Part shown: piece by piece, positions 21,001 through 32,403 of the stretch
Layout of the letters: the number at the start of each line of letters is the position of its first letter
Position numbering within the stretch: the first letter of the stretch is position 1
DNA from: Erinaceus europaeus
Lineage: Eukaryota > Chordata > Mammalia > Eulipotyphla > Erinaceidae
DNA length: 64,000 nucleotides
Direction: 5' to 3'
NCBI RefSeq assembly: GCF_950295315.1
Contig: NC_080165.1
Coordinates: 10,221,723 to 10,285,722 of the forward strand
The notes under the pieces: model-generated
What the model was told of the DNA's origin: nothing
Seen by the model: only the letters and a program-made list of their open reading frames with translations
Databases searched by the model: none
Made by a program: the position numbers and the translations under genes

Positions 21001-21828
21001 TCTAGCGTTTGCCCTTCTTCCATAGCCAGTCAACAGCGTCAGGTTGAGCCTGATGTAAAGTTTCGAGACCTCCTTTGAATCTGGAGAGGTGGCAGTCGTT
21101 GACTATGTGGGTCATAGTCTGTCTGGAGCCGCAGGGGCAGTTCGGGTTGTCTCTGGCTCCCCAGCGATGGAACATAGCGGCGCACTGGCCATGGCCTGTT
21201 CGATAGCGATTGAGGAGGGCCCAATCATAACGTGCTAGGTCAAAGCCGGGTTGACGCCTGCAGGGGTCTGAGATGAGGTGTTTGTTCTTTACCTCAGCTG
21301 ACTGCCAGCTCTGTTTCCAAGAGTGTGGAACAGAGAAGTTCAGTGTAGGCATAGGGGACCAGATTGGGTGACGAGACGTCAAGCGTTGGACAGGGTGGGC
21401 GAAGATATCCGCGTATATTGGCAGGTCCGGTCGAGCGTAGACGTGGGAAATGAACTTAGATGATGCCGCATCCCGACTAATATCTGGCGGGGCGATGTTG
21501 CTAAGAACTGGCAGCCATGGAACCGGGGTGGAACGGATGGTTCCAGAAATGATCCTCATGGAGGAATATAATTTGGAATCGACCAAGTGGACATGGGGGC
21601 TACGGAACCATACTGGGGCACAGTATTCTGCAGTGGAACAGCATAATGCCAGAGAGGATGATCGATCGTAGTGTGGAAGCGCTCGCGCCCCATGAGGAGC
21701 TGGCCAGTCTTGCAATGATGTGATTCCTCGCGCCCACCTTTGCTGCAGTTTTTATGAGATGTTCGTGAAATGACAGGGTGCGATCGAGAGTATCGCCAAG
21801 ATAGACTGGCTGGGCTTCATGCCGGAAT
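21001..21828 (-). pseudogene. Vingi-type LINE reverse transcriptase, C-terminal part
   Basis: 5'-truncated non-LTR retrotransposon. Translation on the minus strand gives the end of an Ingi/Jockey-like polymerase. An upstream part in one frame (about 21827-21666) contains PVYLGDTLDRTLSFHEH and WGASASTLR. A downstream part in another frame (about 21661-21002) contains STAEYCAPVW, a MRIISGTIRSTP block, and LNRYRTGHGQCAA. It ends with a C-X-C-X7-H-X4-C zinc-knuckle-like motif and a stop in the final GCTAG. The frame changes near 21661-21666, so this copy is broken. L1 and BovB proteins do not end this way. Vingi elements are known from hedgehogs. The 3' end matches the short insertions at 5285 and 7703. 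Confidence 0.85.
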
Positions 21829-22027
21829 AATGTAGAATAGAAGATAAAATTGAAAAACAAGATTTAAGAATAGGAAAATGTTGCCAAACCACTAACTGTC
21901 TCCAAGACTGTGAAAGCTATGATAGTCTGTGGGGAAATAAAGATGGTTCTCATTATTTTTTCATCCTGTCAATGTAAAACCCTACACACTCTTAACAACT
22001 AATAATACACTCACAAGATTGAGAGGT

Positions 22028-22210
22028 GGGGCAGCCGGTGGAGCACATACTTTACAATGTGCAAGGACTGGGGTTCAATTCCCCTCCCCTGTCCCCACCT
22101 GCAGGGGGGACTTCATGAACAATGAAGAATGCTGCAGTTGTCTCTCTTTGTCCCTCTCTATCTCTTCATTTCCTCTTGATATCTCTCTGTCTCTATTCAA
22201 TAAATAAAAC
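22028..22210 (+). mobile_element. SINE family B
   Basis: GGTGGGGCAGCCGGTGGAGC head, GGGGTTCAATTCCCCTCCCC B-box region, CACCTGCAGGGGGGACTTCA, CT-rich segment and AATAAATAAAAC tail. Confidence 0.88.
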
Positions 22211-22254
22211 TTCAGAAGTATGCTTTTACATGTTTAAGAACTAAGTGATTCTGC

Positions 22255-22425
22255 CTTTATTTTTTCCTTTCTTTCTTTTTTGTTTTCTTTTCGTTTAATC
22301 ACCAGGGATCCACTGCCACAGGCTGACCTTTTCAAATAGAAAAAAAAAAAGAGACATAGAAGGAAAGATACCACAGCGTTGAATCTACCTTGTGCTGTGG
22401 ATACCAGGCCTGAGCACAAAGCGAA
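22255..22425 (-). mobile_element. Diverged SINE
   Basis: TTCTTTTCGTTTAATCACCAG, AAAAAAGAGACATAGAAGG, CTTGTGCTGTGGATACCAGG. The arrangement resembles a reversed tRNA-SINE of uncertain family. Confidence 0.5.
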
Positions 22426-22429
22426 GAAG

Positions 22430-22839
22430 GTATTCTATTCAGGCAAGCTATTTTTCAAAGCCCCTTTTTCCTGCTCACCAAATGCTCTGTAATAAAATGC
22501 ATGAGAAACGCAGGGTTTGAGAGCAGATTTGAGAAGATTACATTTTAAAAGCATACAAGAATTTGAACGCTAGGCGTCCCCAAGATGTTTCCAATTTTCC
22601 CAAGTCATGTCACTTTGAGATCAACCAAAGCCCTATAGTCTCACAGAAAACCTTTATGACTTTATAAACTAAGAAGATGAAGTTGGAAGTATTTCCCACC
22701 ACTAAGGTTTTTACCAGAATATTTCTATCAAAGAAACCTAGCATTATGGCAGGGAAAATAATCCCAGATCATTTAGTCCCCTCTTCTCTCCTTCAAGTTC
22801 CAGGACCCAATCTGAATCTTTATTTCAGGAATATAAATG

Positions 22840-22840
<1 letters not shown>
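22430..22840. other. No recognisable feature
   Basis: Unique-looking sequence between SINEs and the following TG repeat. Confidence 0.5.
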
Positions 22841-22882
<42 letters not shown>

Positions 22883-22889
22883 TGTGTGT
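22841..22889 (+). repeat. (TG)n microsatellite
   Basis: TG array broken once by TATG. Confidence 0.97.
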
Positions 22890-23042
22890 CTTCTTCATAC
22901 ATATATATCATGAAATTGGTTCTTAACCCACACTAATTCCCCTGATAATTTGATGCCTTCATCAGCCTCAGAGGAACCCAAAGATAGAGACAAATTTTCC
23001 TCTCTTTTCCTACAAACTTTAGAACTTCAAAACTTTAGAAAA

Positions 23043-23262
23043 TGTCGGAGCTGGATGGTGGCACATCTGGTGAGCACAGGTGTTACTATGCACAGGATAC
23101 AGGTTCGAGCCCTCCGTCTCCACCTGCAGGGGTAAGTTTTGCAAGTGGTGAAGCAGGGTTGCAAGTGTCTCTCTGTCTCTCTGTCTCTGTCTCTATCTAT
23201 CTGTCTCCTCCTCCCCCTCTCAATTTCTGGTTTCTCTATACAATAAATGAATGAAGATAATA
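23043..23262 (+). mobile_element. SINE family B
   Basis: GGAGCTGGATGGTGGCACATC head, ACAGGTTCGAGCCCTCC B box, GTGGTGAAGCAGGGTTGCAA, CT-rich segment, CAATAAATGAATGAAGATAA tail. Confidence 0.92.
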
Positions 23263-23480
23263 AAAAGTAAGTAATAAAATGAAAATGTCTAACATTAAGA
23301 CTAATCAAGACACCACATAGGGGAGCTGTGTCATAGGGGCGAACTTCGGTGTTGTGTGGCTGTGGGCACCACCCACTCCTCTTTCTTTCTCTCTGAAAAA
23401 GTAGGTCCCAGGTGGTAAAGTCTAGCAACAACAACAAAAATTCACTTAGATATTACAAACTTAGAAAATAGAATGGTCAC

Positions 23481-23690
23481 AGGCTGGGTGGTGGTGCACC
23501 TGGTTGAGCGCATGTATTACAAAGCTCAAGGACGCAGGTTGGAGCCCTCAGTCCCCACTTGCAGGGGGAAAGCTTTGTGAGTGGTGAAGCAGTGCTACGG
23601 GTGTCTCTCTGTCTCTCTCCTTCTCTATCACCCCCTTCCCTCTTGATTTTGGGCTGTCCTTATCCAATGAATAAAGATTTTTTTTAAAAA
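23481..23690 (+). mobile_element. SINE family B
   Basis: GGCTGGGTGGTGGTGCACCT head, CAGGTTGGAGCCCTCAGTCC, AGTGGTGAAGCAGTGCTACG, ATGAATAAAGATTTTTTTT tail. Confidence 0.92.
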
Positions 23691-23835
23691 GACATCAAAA
23701 TTAAGTCTGTGCTTGCTAGGTCTTGATACACTCAGAATGCTGTAGGTTACTTAATAAGAAAAAAAAAAGTAGGTTAGAAGATCAGGCAATGACAAATAGT
23801 TCATGATGTCATGATGCAATAATAGTTTTTTGGTG

Positions 23836-24118
23836 GGGGGAGTCAGGCGGTAGCGCAGCGGGTTAAGCGCACATGGCACAAAGCACAAGGACCAGCATAA
23901 GGATTCCGATTTAAGTCCCTGGCTCCCCACCTGCAGGGGCCCTGGTCGCTTCGCAGGCGTTGAAGCAGGTCTGCAGGTGTCTATCCTTCTCTCCCCCTCT
24001 CTGTTTTCCCCTCCTCTCTCCATTTATCTCTGTCTTATCCAACAACAATGACAACAATAATAACTACAACAATAAAACAACAAGGGCAACAAAAAAAGGG
24101 AATAAATAAATATAAAAA
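23836..24118 (+). mobile_element. SINE family A
   Basis: Near-consensus head (GGCGGTAGCGCAGCGGGTTA), CTGCAGGTGTCTATCCTTC, CAACAATAAAACAACAAGGG tail. Confidence 0.94.
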
Positions 24119-24259
24119 ATTTTAAAAATAGGTTTTTTTGCTTTTTTTTTCCATAGAAGATAAGAAAATAAGGGGGAAAGTTTAAGGTATGATGCCTGTT
24201 CTACTCTTTTTCTTCTTAACACTGCTAGAATTTTCCTTCTCTAAAGAGACCTCTAGTTG

Positions 24260-24401
24260 TGGTCCGGTAAGTGGCTCAGTAGATGATAAGGTGTTGAGCT
24301 CCCAAGCGTGAGGTTTTGAGTTCAGTACCCAGCATAGCATGTGCCAGAGTTGTGTTTGTGTCCTTTCTCTCATCAATAAATAGTTTAAAATTAAAAAAAA
24401 A
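24260..24401 (+). mobile_element. SINE family D
   Basis: GGTAAGTGGCTCAGTAGATG head, GTTTTGAGTTCAGTACCCAGC B-box region, ATGTGCCAGAGTTGTG, CTCATCAATAAATAG tail. Confidence 0.85.
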
Positions 24402-24404
24402 TAA

Positions 24405-25160
24405 GTGTCTTCCAGTTAATACTGGAATGTATAGATGTCTCATCATATAATTTGAGAGTATAAATCATGTATGGTGTGAAAAATTGTAGAAAGAAATGTG
24501 AAGACAAATATATCCAGTAGAAAGCATAGTAACTCTCCCTAGATAATTCGCATCATGATGCCATCAAAACAAATTCAGTTATAAATGATGGTGATTTCTG
24601 AATGTTAACTTCACTGTTACTGTCCATTCATTTCTGGCTAATGATTTGTTTAAATGCACTTTGCATAAAATAAAATGAATTGAAGCAGCAGTCAAATTGC
24701 TAGAGAAATATGTTAACTGGGATTTTTTTTTTTAAGTTAAGTATAGCCTTCGGTGTATTTTGAAAACTATTTGTTTTCCTTAACTGGCACAACAGAATTT
24801 TTTTTTTTGCTCCATATTTTAAATATCAAATAAATATGTTTTCAAATATTCAGGAGGAAAGTGATACAGCTTTTCACTGAAACTTATCTCGGATTTGGTC
24901 TTCATCACCATTAATAGCTGAAGCTATGACATGCTTTAGTCATGAACAGACTAAATAGCTAACACACAGGATAAAAACACATTACTGGTACTTGTGGCAT
25001 TTTATTAAAACAATATGTACAATCAATTTTGTCATTCCATAAAATAAGGACTTTTCTTTGAGAATATTAATTTTTATTCTATGGATTTGTCTGAACAAAT
25101 AAACTTACTAGAAAATAAATAGTAAACCTAGATTCTAGCCATTAGTTCACATCAGCAGGG
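24405..25160. other. No recognisable gene
   Basis: AT-rich unique-looking DNA. Confidence 0.5.
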
Positions 25161-25164
25161 GAAA

Positions 25165-25322
25165 TGTTTCAGAAACAGCAGGCACTGTTGCCGGTGTATC
25201 TCTGTATCTCTGTCTCTCTATTTCTTTGTCTCTCACCCTAACTAATAGAAAGAGAAAACAATAGCTACCAGAGGGATAATTTTGTGTAAACACCGATCCC
25301 CAGCAATCACCTTGGTACTGAG
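25165..25322 (+). mobile_element. SINE fragment, 5' truncated
   Basis: Retains GCAGGGGAAATGTTTCAG, CT-rich body and the long 3' extension (AGCTACCAGAGGGATAATTT ... CACCTTGGTACTGAG). Confidence 0.6.
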
Positions 25323-25475
25323 AGAAAAGAAGGACAGAAAGAAAGAAAACAAGAAAGAAAGAAGAAAGGAAGGAAGAGAAAAAAGTGGAAAGAACAGAGA
25401 GACAGGAAGAAGGGAAAAAGAGAAAGAAAAGAGAAGTAAGGAAAGAAGAAAGTAAAAATAAAAGAAGAGAATAGA
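25320..25475 (+). repeat. Purine-only (GAAA)n-like tract
   Basis: About 155 nt almost free of pyrimidines on the plus strand. It is probably the expanded SINE tail. Confidence 0.9.
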
Positions 25476-25477
25476 TA

Positions 25478-25681
25478 TGGAGGAGTTACAGGTGGTGGTT
25501 CACTTGGAAGAATGCTCATTCCCATGAGTGAAAACCCAGGTTAAAGACCCCAGTTCCCACCTGCAGGATGAACATTCAAGAAGAATGCTACAGGGCTCTC
25601 TCTCTTTCTATTTCTCTCTGTCTCTTTCTCATTCTTATTTCTCTCTGTCTCTCACCCTCTATGAAAAAGAAAAAGAAAAAA
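25478..25681 (+). mobile_element. SINE family B, diverged
   Basis: GGAGTTACAGGTGGTGGTTC head, CCAGTTCCCACCTGCAGG, CT-rich body and AAAAAGAAAAAGAAAAAAC tail. Confidence 0.75.
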
Positions 25682-25684
25682 CAT

Positions 25685-26605
25685 GGTCTTCAAGAAGGAT
25701 ATAGGCATGCAGCACTAATTAACAGTGATATCCCCAGTGAAAATAAATACTAGTCTAGCAATCAAGAGTATTTTCATTCATGATTCAAGTGGTGTTAATA
25801 GTGCCTTTAATTTTTTCTAGAGCTTAATTTTTCATCATTTTTCCTTTAGTCTTTTTAGTCTCACATGACTAATTAGTTGCCTCATATCTTCATAAATTCT
25901 CCTGAATTTATTAGATAAACAATAGTGCTTTTTAAAATATTGAGTCATTAGTCTGTTGGTAATGAGATAAAACCATTAAGTACTGGAAATTTTCAGTTGA
26001 GTGATTGGAAAACATGTCTAGACATGCTTATTTACCTTCACTAAACTAAATAATTAATACTTTATCTACTCTGAGTGTGCTAAAATCTGAACATATAGGT
26101 TTTGCCAGCTTCATTCTTGTCACTTATTTGCTAGCATACAATTAGCTAACTTCTAATACCTACAATAGAGTTTAGTTCACCATCCTCATATGTGGATCTC
26201 AGTTCAAGTAGACTTTTAATTTAAAGGACAGAAAAGAGTTCTGTAAATATCAACTACTAGGATTTCAGGATTATCACAGCCAATACAATTATTGATTAGT
26301 GATTCTGGTTATTCGATTCAGTGTCTATTTGCAGTGGTAGAAAATTATCCCTCATTTGATTAGAGTATCATTGCATCTTACAAGCACTACAGTAAGAATC
26401 TATAATGTGCAAAGATGTTGTATTTTTCTGATATCCTGGAATGATCCTTGAACCCGTACCAGAGAATACCACATCTTAGATGCAACAACCTACTTTTTTA
26501 ATTTTCTCATCTGAATACATTAAAGTATGTGCCATATATTTTTAAATCAGGTCTAAAATATTAAGTTTTTTTTTTATTGTCAAGAAAAACTAACATAGTA
26601 AAAAT
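25685..26605. other. No recognisable gene
   Basis: AT-rich unique-looking sequence. Confidence 0.5.
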
Positions 26606-26723
26606 AGATATATTACTGCCGGGCTGAGCTTTGCTGACGGGAGACAGACGACCAGGGACTCATGGCTGGGTTGTATGCAGTATCTCTTTATTCATGCTGG
26701 ATGCAGCACAATCTATGCCAAGC

Positions 26724-26776
26724 AAAACTAAAACTAAAACTAAAACTAAAACTAAAACTAAAACTAAAACTAAAAC
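26724..26776. repeat. (AAAACT)n hexanucleotide expansion in LTR
   Basis: Nearly nine perfect AAAACT units. The sister LTR at 58465 has only irregular AAGCTAAGCTAAACCTAACA here, and the 14671 copy has TTAGTTTTAGCTTAGC. The region is therefore repeat-prone and expanded in this copy. Confidence 0.95.
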
Positions 26777-26892
26777 GAACAATGCTGTCCTTATATATAC
26801 TTTTCAAGTAGGGTGTGAACAGGATGTGACAGAGAGGGTGGAGCGAAAAGGGAGTGGTGGAAAATCAGGGTGTGACAAGGAGAGGGGGCGGA

Positions 26893-26926
26893 GCAGGTGA
26901 GAATTCTACCACTGAACCACCAATGC
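26893..26926 (-). other. tRNA-Gly(GCC) 5'-half-like block in LTR U3
   Basis: Same block as 14851-14884, on the minus strand. It differs from tRNA-Gly(GCC) at one position (CTCACC for CTCGCC). Confidence 0.88.
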
Positions 26927-27075
26927 CCTGGAGGGAGGGTGGTGCTTTATGTAAATGTAAAAGTGATTTATGTAAATAGACCGCAGCTTTGAGTGGGATC
27001 AAACCAATTCCATACAGGCATATGGTGCTTAGTTAAGCAGACCAGGGAGAGCTGGCATACTACCCAACATATTAC

Positions 27076-27920
27076 AAAACCAAAATGTGAAGTGAAGGCA
27101 TTTCAGTGGACCATTGTCCTAATTAACAACATGTTTCTATAATTTCTACCAGTAGAAACACAGATAGTTCACTTTATGTAAATTATTGAGATTCTTTATA
27201 AATCCTAGTAAAAAATCTAAACAGATTAGATCATAGGGCGTGTTCATGAATCCTTAAATACAAAAATATAAAACAGATACATAATTTCAGTCTCTAAAAA
27301 GTATGCCATAACATCTAGGATTAAGGCAGACTGTGGGTACTGAGAGGATCCTGACAGAAGACGACTTTGAAAAGACATCACAGTAACTTGTACATCCAAG
27401 CCTTCTACTGAGACTGACACACAGTTTATTTTTGTCATGTTTTTCTTCTTTTATTCATAAAACAAAAATTATATGGAAAGAATAAAAATGCTGAAAGAAA
27501 AACATATGAGCATAATTTGACCCAAATAGGGTGGTGTTACTTTTTATACACTGTGTCCTACACAGACCTCACCCCATACATTGTGTTAAGGGTGTTGAAT
27601 ATATTTTCCAGAGAACATTCTAAAAATGTTTCCATGCAGATTAAAAGATCTTCCTACCTGAATTAGTATATGCACAGGCTAATTTTATGATGCATACCTG
27701 ACACTTATGTAAAGCGTGATGCAATGTTACTGAAGTATTAAAAAAAGGAAGATGTGAAACCATCTAAAAACAGTGCTTCCTAAGTTTGAAATGCTCCACC
27801 TGTTTCTTACTGCTTTTTGAAATATCTACCACTGAATAAGGTTCAGATAGAACTGTGTGTCCTATGAAGCCATCCTTTAGAGCCAGAATAAAATAAATAC
27901 CCCTTTTAACTCAACTACTG
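27076..27920. other. No recognisable gene
   Basis: AT-rich unique-looking sequence with no supported feature. Confidence 0.5.
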
Positions 27921-27940
27921 AAACATTTGTCTCATTCTTT

Positions 27941-28130
27941 TTAATATTTATTTTATTTCTTTATTCCCTTTTGTTGCCCTTATTGTTTTATTGTTGTAGT
28001 TATTATTGTTGTCATCTTGTTGGATAGGACAGAGAGAAATAGAGAGGAGGGGGAAGACAGAGGAGGAGAGAAAGACAGACACCTGCAGACCTGCTTCACT
28101 GCTTGTGAAGTGACTCCTGCCCGACTACCA
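27941..28130 (-). mobile_element. SINE family A, internally deleted
   Basis: Perfect 18-bp duplications ACATTTGTCTCATTCTTT (27923-27940 and 28131-28148) bound it, so both original ends are present. On the plus strand CTTGTGAAGTGACTCC is followed at once by TGCCCGACTACC. Most of the tRNA-like head, including both pol III boxes, is missing. Confidence 0.92.
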
Positions 28131-28439
28131 ACATTTGTCTCATTCTTTAACTGAATAATGATTAATGAGCTTTTATTAAATAGTTGTACGAAATATGTAT
28201 ATGTGTATATCCTCACACATGTCAAACCTATGTGTTTCTGTTGTCTCTTTGTAATTTACAAACTTCCTAACAGGTTTGAAAATAGAATTTAAAATAGAAT
28301 TAATAGACAAGTAAACATCTTTCCACCACACACCTATTCCTATTAGATTTCATCCTCAGTAATATTTATTAGAAGTTACATCCAAATAAAAGAATATATT
28401 TTTCTTGAGATAACTTCCAAGCATGTTCTGAATTGTAGG

Positions 28440-28800
28440 ACAAGTAGACCATAGAGTATCTCTCTTGTTGATGTGGTGGATTACAGTTACTGTCTTAGAT
28501 ATGTTGAGCCAGTCTTGAATCCTTGGTATAAAGCTTCACTTGGTCATGGTGTAAATCTTCTCAGTGTACTGATGGATTCTATTGGCTAGCCATTTGTTAA
28601 CTATCTTAGCGTCTACGTTCATCAGGGATACTGGTCTGTACTCTTCTTTTTTGTTGTTGTTGTTGTTTGATTCTAGCACCAGGGTGATACTGACTTCACA
28701 GAAGGTGCAGAAGAGTATTCCTGTATCTTCAGTATTTTGGAAGAACTTGAGAAGTATAGGTAATTGACCCTCCTTAAAGATTTTGTAGAATTCAGTTTCC
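28440..28800 (-). mobile_element. L1 ORF2 fragment, antisense
   Basis: TTGATGTGGTGGATTACAGT, CTTGAATCCTTGGTATAAAG, CATTTGTTAACTATCTTAGC and CATCAGGGATACTGGTCTGT are antisense L1 reverse transcriptase landmarks. A (GTT)n run lies at about 28651-28668. Confidence 0.82.
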
Positions 28801-28806
28801 TTTTTT

Positions 28807-28912
28807 TAATTATTTTTTTAAAGGAAGAGGAAAAAATGAGATGAGAAGGAAAAACAGAGAAAGAAAAAGATACTTGCAGCATTGCTTCAACACTCATGAA
28901 GCTCCTCCTATA
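28807..28912 (-). mobile_element. SINE fragment
   Basis: T-rich tail, AGAGAAAGAAAAAGATACTTGCAGC, then CATTGCTTCAACACTCATGA. The head is absent. Confidence 0.55.
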
Positions 28913-28914
28913 GA

Positions 28915-30755
28915 TATTAATAATACAGAAAATGAAAAGAAACTAAAAAAAACTCTCATAGTATCTTAAGTTCCAATTCTGTAATTTTTCATGAGGTAGA
29001 AGCTGAAATCTATACACTGAGAAAACCCCAAGACACATAACAAGAGAGGAAACCATAGTATGCAAGAATAAGCATGTTTATAATAATAAAACATCAAAGA
29101 AACAAATAGAAGTGACTAGCATACAGACTAGAATAGCAATTACTTTATGAGGAGAATAGGGTATGAACAAAATTGTCTATGAAATATAATTGGTATTGCT
29201 GGTAAAAAGTACATTGTCTGATCTATGTAGTATCATAAAAGTTTATCTCCAAATAACTAAACTATAAATCTTTCTGTGTGACATTTCTGTATCTGTGTTT
29301 TATTTTACAAAAAGAAATGTCCTAACATTGGATTCACGTAACTCTGACGTTTGAATAAACCTAGTAAAATGTACAGAAAGGCTACACTATTTTTTGGTCT
29401 ATGAAACTTCACATTTTATAGAGTGAATCAACAAATACGGGTCACTGTGTTGAAAAGGTTTTGTGTCCTATCCTCAGAGTGGAGAAGAGATACACCCTCA
29501 CTGTTGTTTCTCACTGCCAGTGCTTTCACTCCTATGACAGGTTCCCCATCACTGCCTCACCTAGAGGTACAGAGAAAGTCTATTTTGTTGGCTAACGTGT
29601 GAAAATGCCTCCAAGTTCTGAAAAGCAATCTGGGCAGCCAGATATTAAGGCCAAGTCACCCACCACTGATCACAGTGGTGTTCCAGGAAACCCAAGGGGA
29701 TTCCCAATAGCCCCACCCCAGTGCTCAACTCCCCTTCACAGACTGAGGGCAAAACAACAGCTGTTTTAATCTACGTAATCCCTGAAGCAGGACCATTCTA
29801 TTTCCGGAAAATAGTAACTTTGCTGAGAAAGCTATTTCCACAATTGAGAAGAGGCAAGGAAACATTTAAGTAGCTCTCAGGGGAAAACATAAGAGATAAT
29901 GTTAACAAAGGCTCCATACTGGTAGTTCCACAGCAGTAGGACTTTTATTTCATTAAAGATTTTATAAAAGACTACTGCTGTCACCCAAAGGTAATTATCT
30001 GAATTGGTCTTTATATTTACCATGTCTTTGTCAGCAGAAAATGAAGCTTGTCCTTTTTCACAAGCATTTATTTTTAAAGAAATATTCTATCTAATATGAC
30101 AAAGTCAAGTTCTAATACAGAAAAAAAAAAAAGAACATTTAGATGTAAAAAAGAGTTAGGTGATAACATGTATCTTATCTTGTCACAGATATACATATTT
30201 TGTGATTGGTTTCGATTTAGTCTTGCCAATAATAGATCTGATATCACAAGTGTCAATTCTGCTACAAAAATAAAACAATTACATTTTGCCTATCAGACAC
30301 TGCTGAATGATATCAGTGTTTTCTTATTTTTAAGTTGTCTGACAACTAAGTATATTTTCTGATCCTTTCAAACAAAATCATTTCCTTGTGTTTAAAGTTC
30401 TCTCCATTTACTTATGCTTGGCCCTACTTGGTGATCCACTCTCAGGACAGGGGACAATGGGCTAGCAGTTCATCTCTGGTCACACAAACCTACTGATTTT
30501 TCAAAATGGAAGCTTTTCAGAATATTAGTAATTGATCAAAATATTTCAAATAGCTGTTTTCTCTGATTGTGTTGCTGTTTCTTCCTGGAATTGGAGCATA
30601 ACCCCAGATACAAGAGTAAACATTTGCATAGAACCACATGGCATTAACATTATCCAGGTAATAAGACATTTAACAATGACTGTTTCTTCACCAACAATTA
30701 CATGAGATGTATGGAGATAAGCAGTGTGAGATATGTGACTAGAAAAAGTGTAATT
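28915..30755. other. Longest repeat-poor stretch; no gene seen
   Basis: 1.8 kb without a repeat I can name. The part at 29580-29790 is less AT-rich (ACCCCAGTGCTCAACTCCCC), but no open frame, splice-bounded exon or conserved RNA could be supported. Confidence 0.45.
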
Positions 30756-30758
30756 AAG

Positions 30759-30972
30759 GGGCCAGGCAGTGGTGCACCTGGTTAAGCACACACATTATAA
30801 TGTGTGAGGACCTAGGTTCAAGCCCCTGGTTTCCACTTGTATGGAGAAGCCTTCACAAGAGGTAAAGAAGGGCTACAGGAGTCTCTCTGTCTCCCCTCCT
30901 ATCTCAATTTCTCTCTGTCTCTACCCAATAATGAAAAAAAAAAAACAGATTAAAAGATTAAAAAAAAAGAAA
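30759..30972 (+). mobile_element. SINE family B
   Basis: GGGCCAGGCAGTGGTGCACC head, TAGGTTCAAGCCCCTGG B box, CT-rich segment and A-rich tail. Imperfect flanks AAAAAGTGTAATTAA and GAAAAATGTGATTAA fit an aged duplication. Confidence 0.9.
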
Positions 30973-30975
30973 AAT

Positions 30976-31364
30976 GTGATTAACCAAAAAACTAAAAGGT
31001 CAAAATTGAATTGCTCATAGTTAAATGTTCTTCACACAAATAAGCACACAGTGTTGGAAGGTGTCATTGGCAGGAGTGAATCTGAAATTGCACATTAATG
31101 TCAGTGTATTGGACTGAATGTTCTAAGCCAAGATTGTGAGCTCCTTGACAGGCTAAACATCTTCACTTTCTTAGCTCCCTTGGTCAATAGTTAACTAAAT
31201 TATTGAAGGCATGCTCACGTTCAATACTATGAAGTTAACAGTTGTGAATTATATAGCATGGTGCCCCTATGTAGTGAATGCTGAAAGCAAGATAGATTTC
31301 AACGTGATAAATTCAATTCCTTCCATTCTCCTCACTCTCTTTATCCCAAAGAGTTACGATTTTA
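30976..31364. other. No recognisable feature
   Basis: Unique-looking sequence. Confidence 0.5.
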
Positions 31365-31577
31365 AAATATTTTATTATCTTTTTACTTATTTATTGGATA
31401 GATACAGTCAGAAATTGGAAGGAAACGGAGATAGAGAGGGAGAGAGACAGAGTGACATCTGCAGCCCTGCTATACCGCTCCAAAAGCTTTCCCCCTGCAG
31501 GTGGGGACCAGGGGCTCGAACCTGGGTTCTCAACATTGTAACATGTGCGCTCAACTAGGTGTGCCACTAACAGCCCC
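31365..31577 (-). mobile_element. SINE family B
   Basis: TTATTGGATAGATACAGTCAG, CCCCCTGCAGGTGGGGACCA, GGGCTCGAACCTGGGTT (reversed B box), AACTAGGTGTGCCAC. Confidence 0.92.
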
Positions 31578-31579
31578 TT

Positions 31580-31865
31580 TAGTTTCCTCTTGATAACTAC
31601 CAAAGCAAGAATGACATTCTAATTCAACTTGTTAATTTGGGGCCTGAAGCAAACAACCCACTAACTACAGCCACTAAATTAAATGCTCATACTTGTAAAT
31701 CTCTTTCATGTTATAGTTTCTTCAAAATAGTCTAAGAAAAGTTTCTGAATATACATCTTGTGCTTCTCTTAAAAATGCCCATAAATAAAAGGCGACTCAT
31801 TTTATACATTGAAATAAATACTTTTAGTTGGTGAATATTTACTTGCATATTTTATATAAGTCAAT
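31580..31865. other. No recognisable feature
   Basis: AT-rich unique-looking sequence. Confidence 0.5.
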
Positions 31866-31867
31866 AT

Positions 31868-32398
31868 TTTTGTCATTTTATATTTATTTTTATTTATAAA
31901 AAGGAAACACTGACAAAAAAAAACAAAGGACTCCATATACCATATCCACCAGAACCCCGTATCCCATCCCCTCCCCTGATAGCTTTCCTATTCTTTATCC
32001 CTCTGGGAGCATGGACCCAGGGTCATTGTGGGATGCAGAAGGTGGAAGGTCTGGCTTCTGTGGTTGCTTCCCTGCCGAACATGGGCATTGACAGGCCGAT
32101 CCATACTCCCACCCTGTCTCTCTCTTACCCTAGTGGGGTGGGCTCTGGGGAATCAGGGTTCCAGGACACATTGGTGGAGTTGTCTGTCCAGGGAAGTCTG
32201 GCTGGCATCATGGTAGCATCTGGAACCTGGTGGCTGAAAGAAGAGTTAACATATAAAGCCAAGCAAATTGTTGACTAATCATGAACCTGAAGGCTGGATT
32301 AGTGCAGACGAAGAGCTGGGGGAGGGGTCTTTGTTTTGTCGATAGTAGTCCTATTTTAGTTATATTCCAAAGAGCCCATGACTATACTAGTTATTTTT
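31868..32398 (-). mobile_element. L1 3' UTR family, antisense, long copy
   Basis: Runs from the reversed tail (TTTATTTATAAAAAGGAAAC) through ACCCAGGGTCATTGTGGG, TGGAACCTGGTGGCTGAAAG and AGTTAACATATAAAGCC to TAGTTATATTCCAAAGAGCC. It is one of the fullest copies of this UTR in the window and useful as its local reference. Confidence 0.85.
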
Positions 32399-32403
32399 TC
32401 ATT

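Larger units (their letters stand above)
26617..27069 (-). mobile_element. Solo LTR carrying a tRNA-Gly half
   Basis: 453 bp, TGCCGG...CCCAACA on the plus strand, with perfect 6-bp duplications TATTAC (26611-26616 and 27070-27075). It is the reverse orientation of the 14671-15151 family: reversed AATAAA in TCTCTTTATTCATGC, reversed TATA in CTTATATATAC, and the tRNA-Gly-like block in U3. A hexanucleotide run has expanded upstream of the polyadenylation signal. Confidence 0.95.

Noticed and set aside
21001..21828. BovB/RTE or L1 origin for the reverse transcriptase fragment
   Set aside because: The C-terminal CXC...H...C motif and the EYCAPVW and RTGHGQC blocks do not fit the ends of L1 or BovB proteins.
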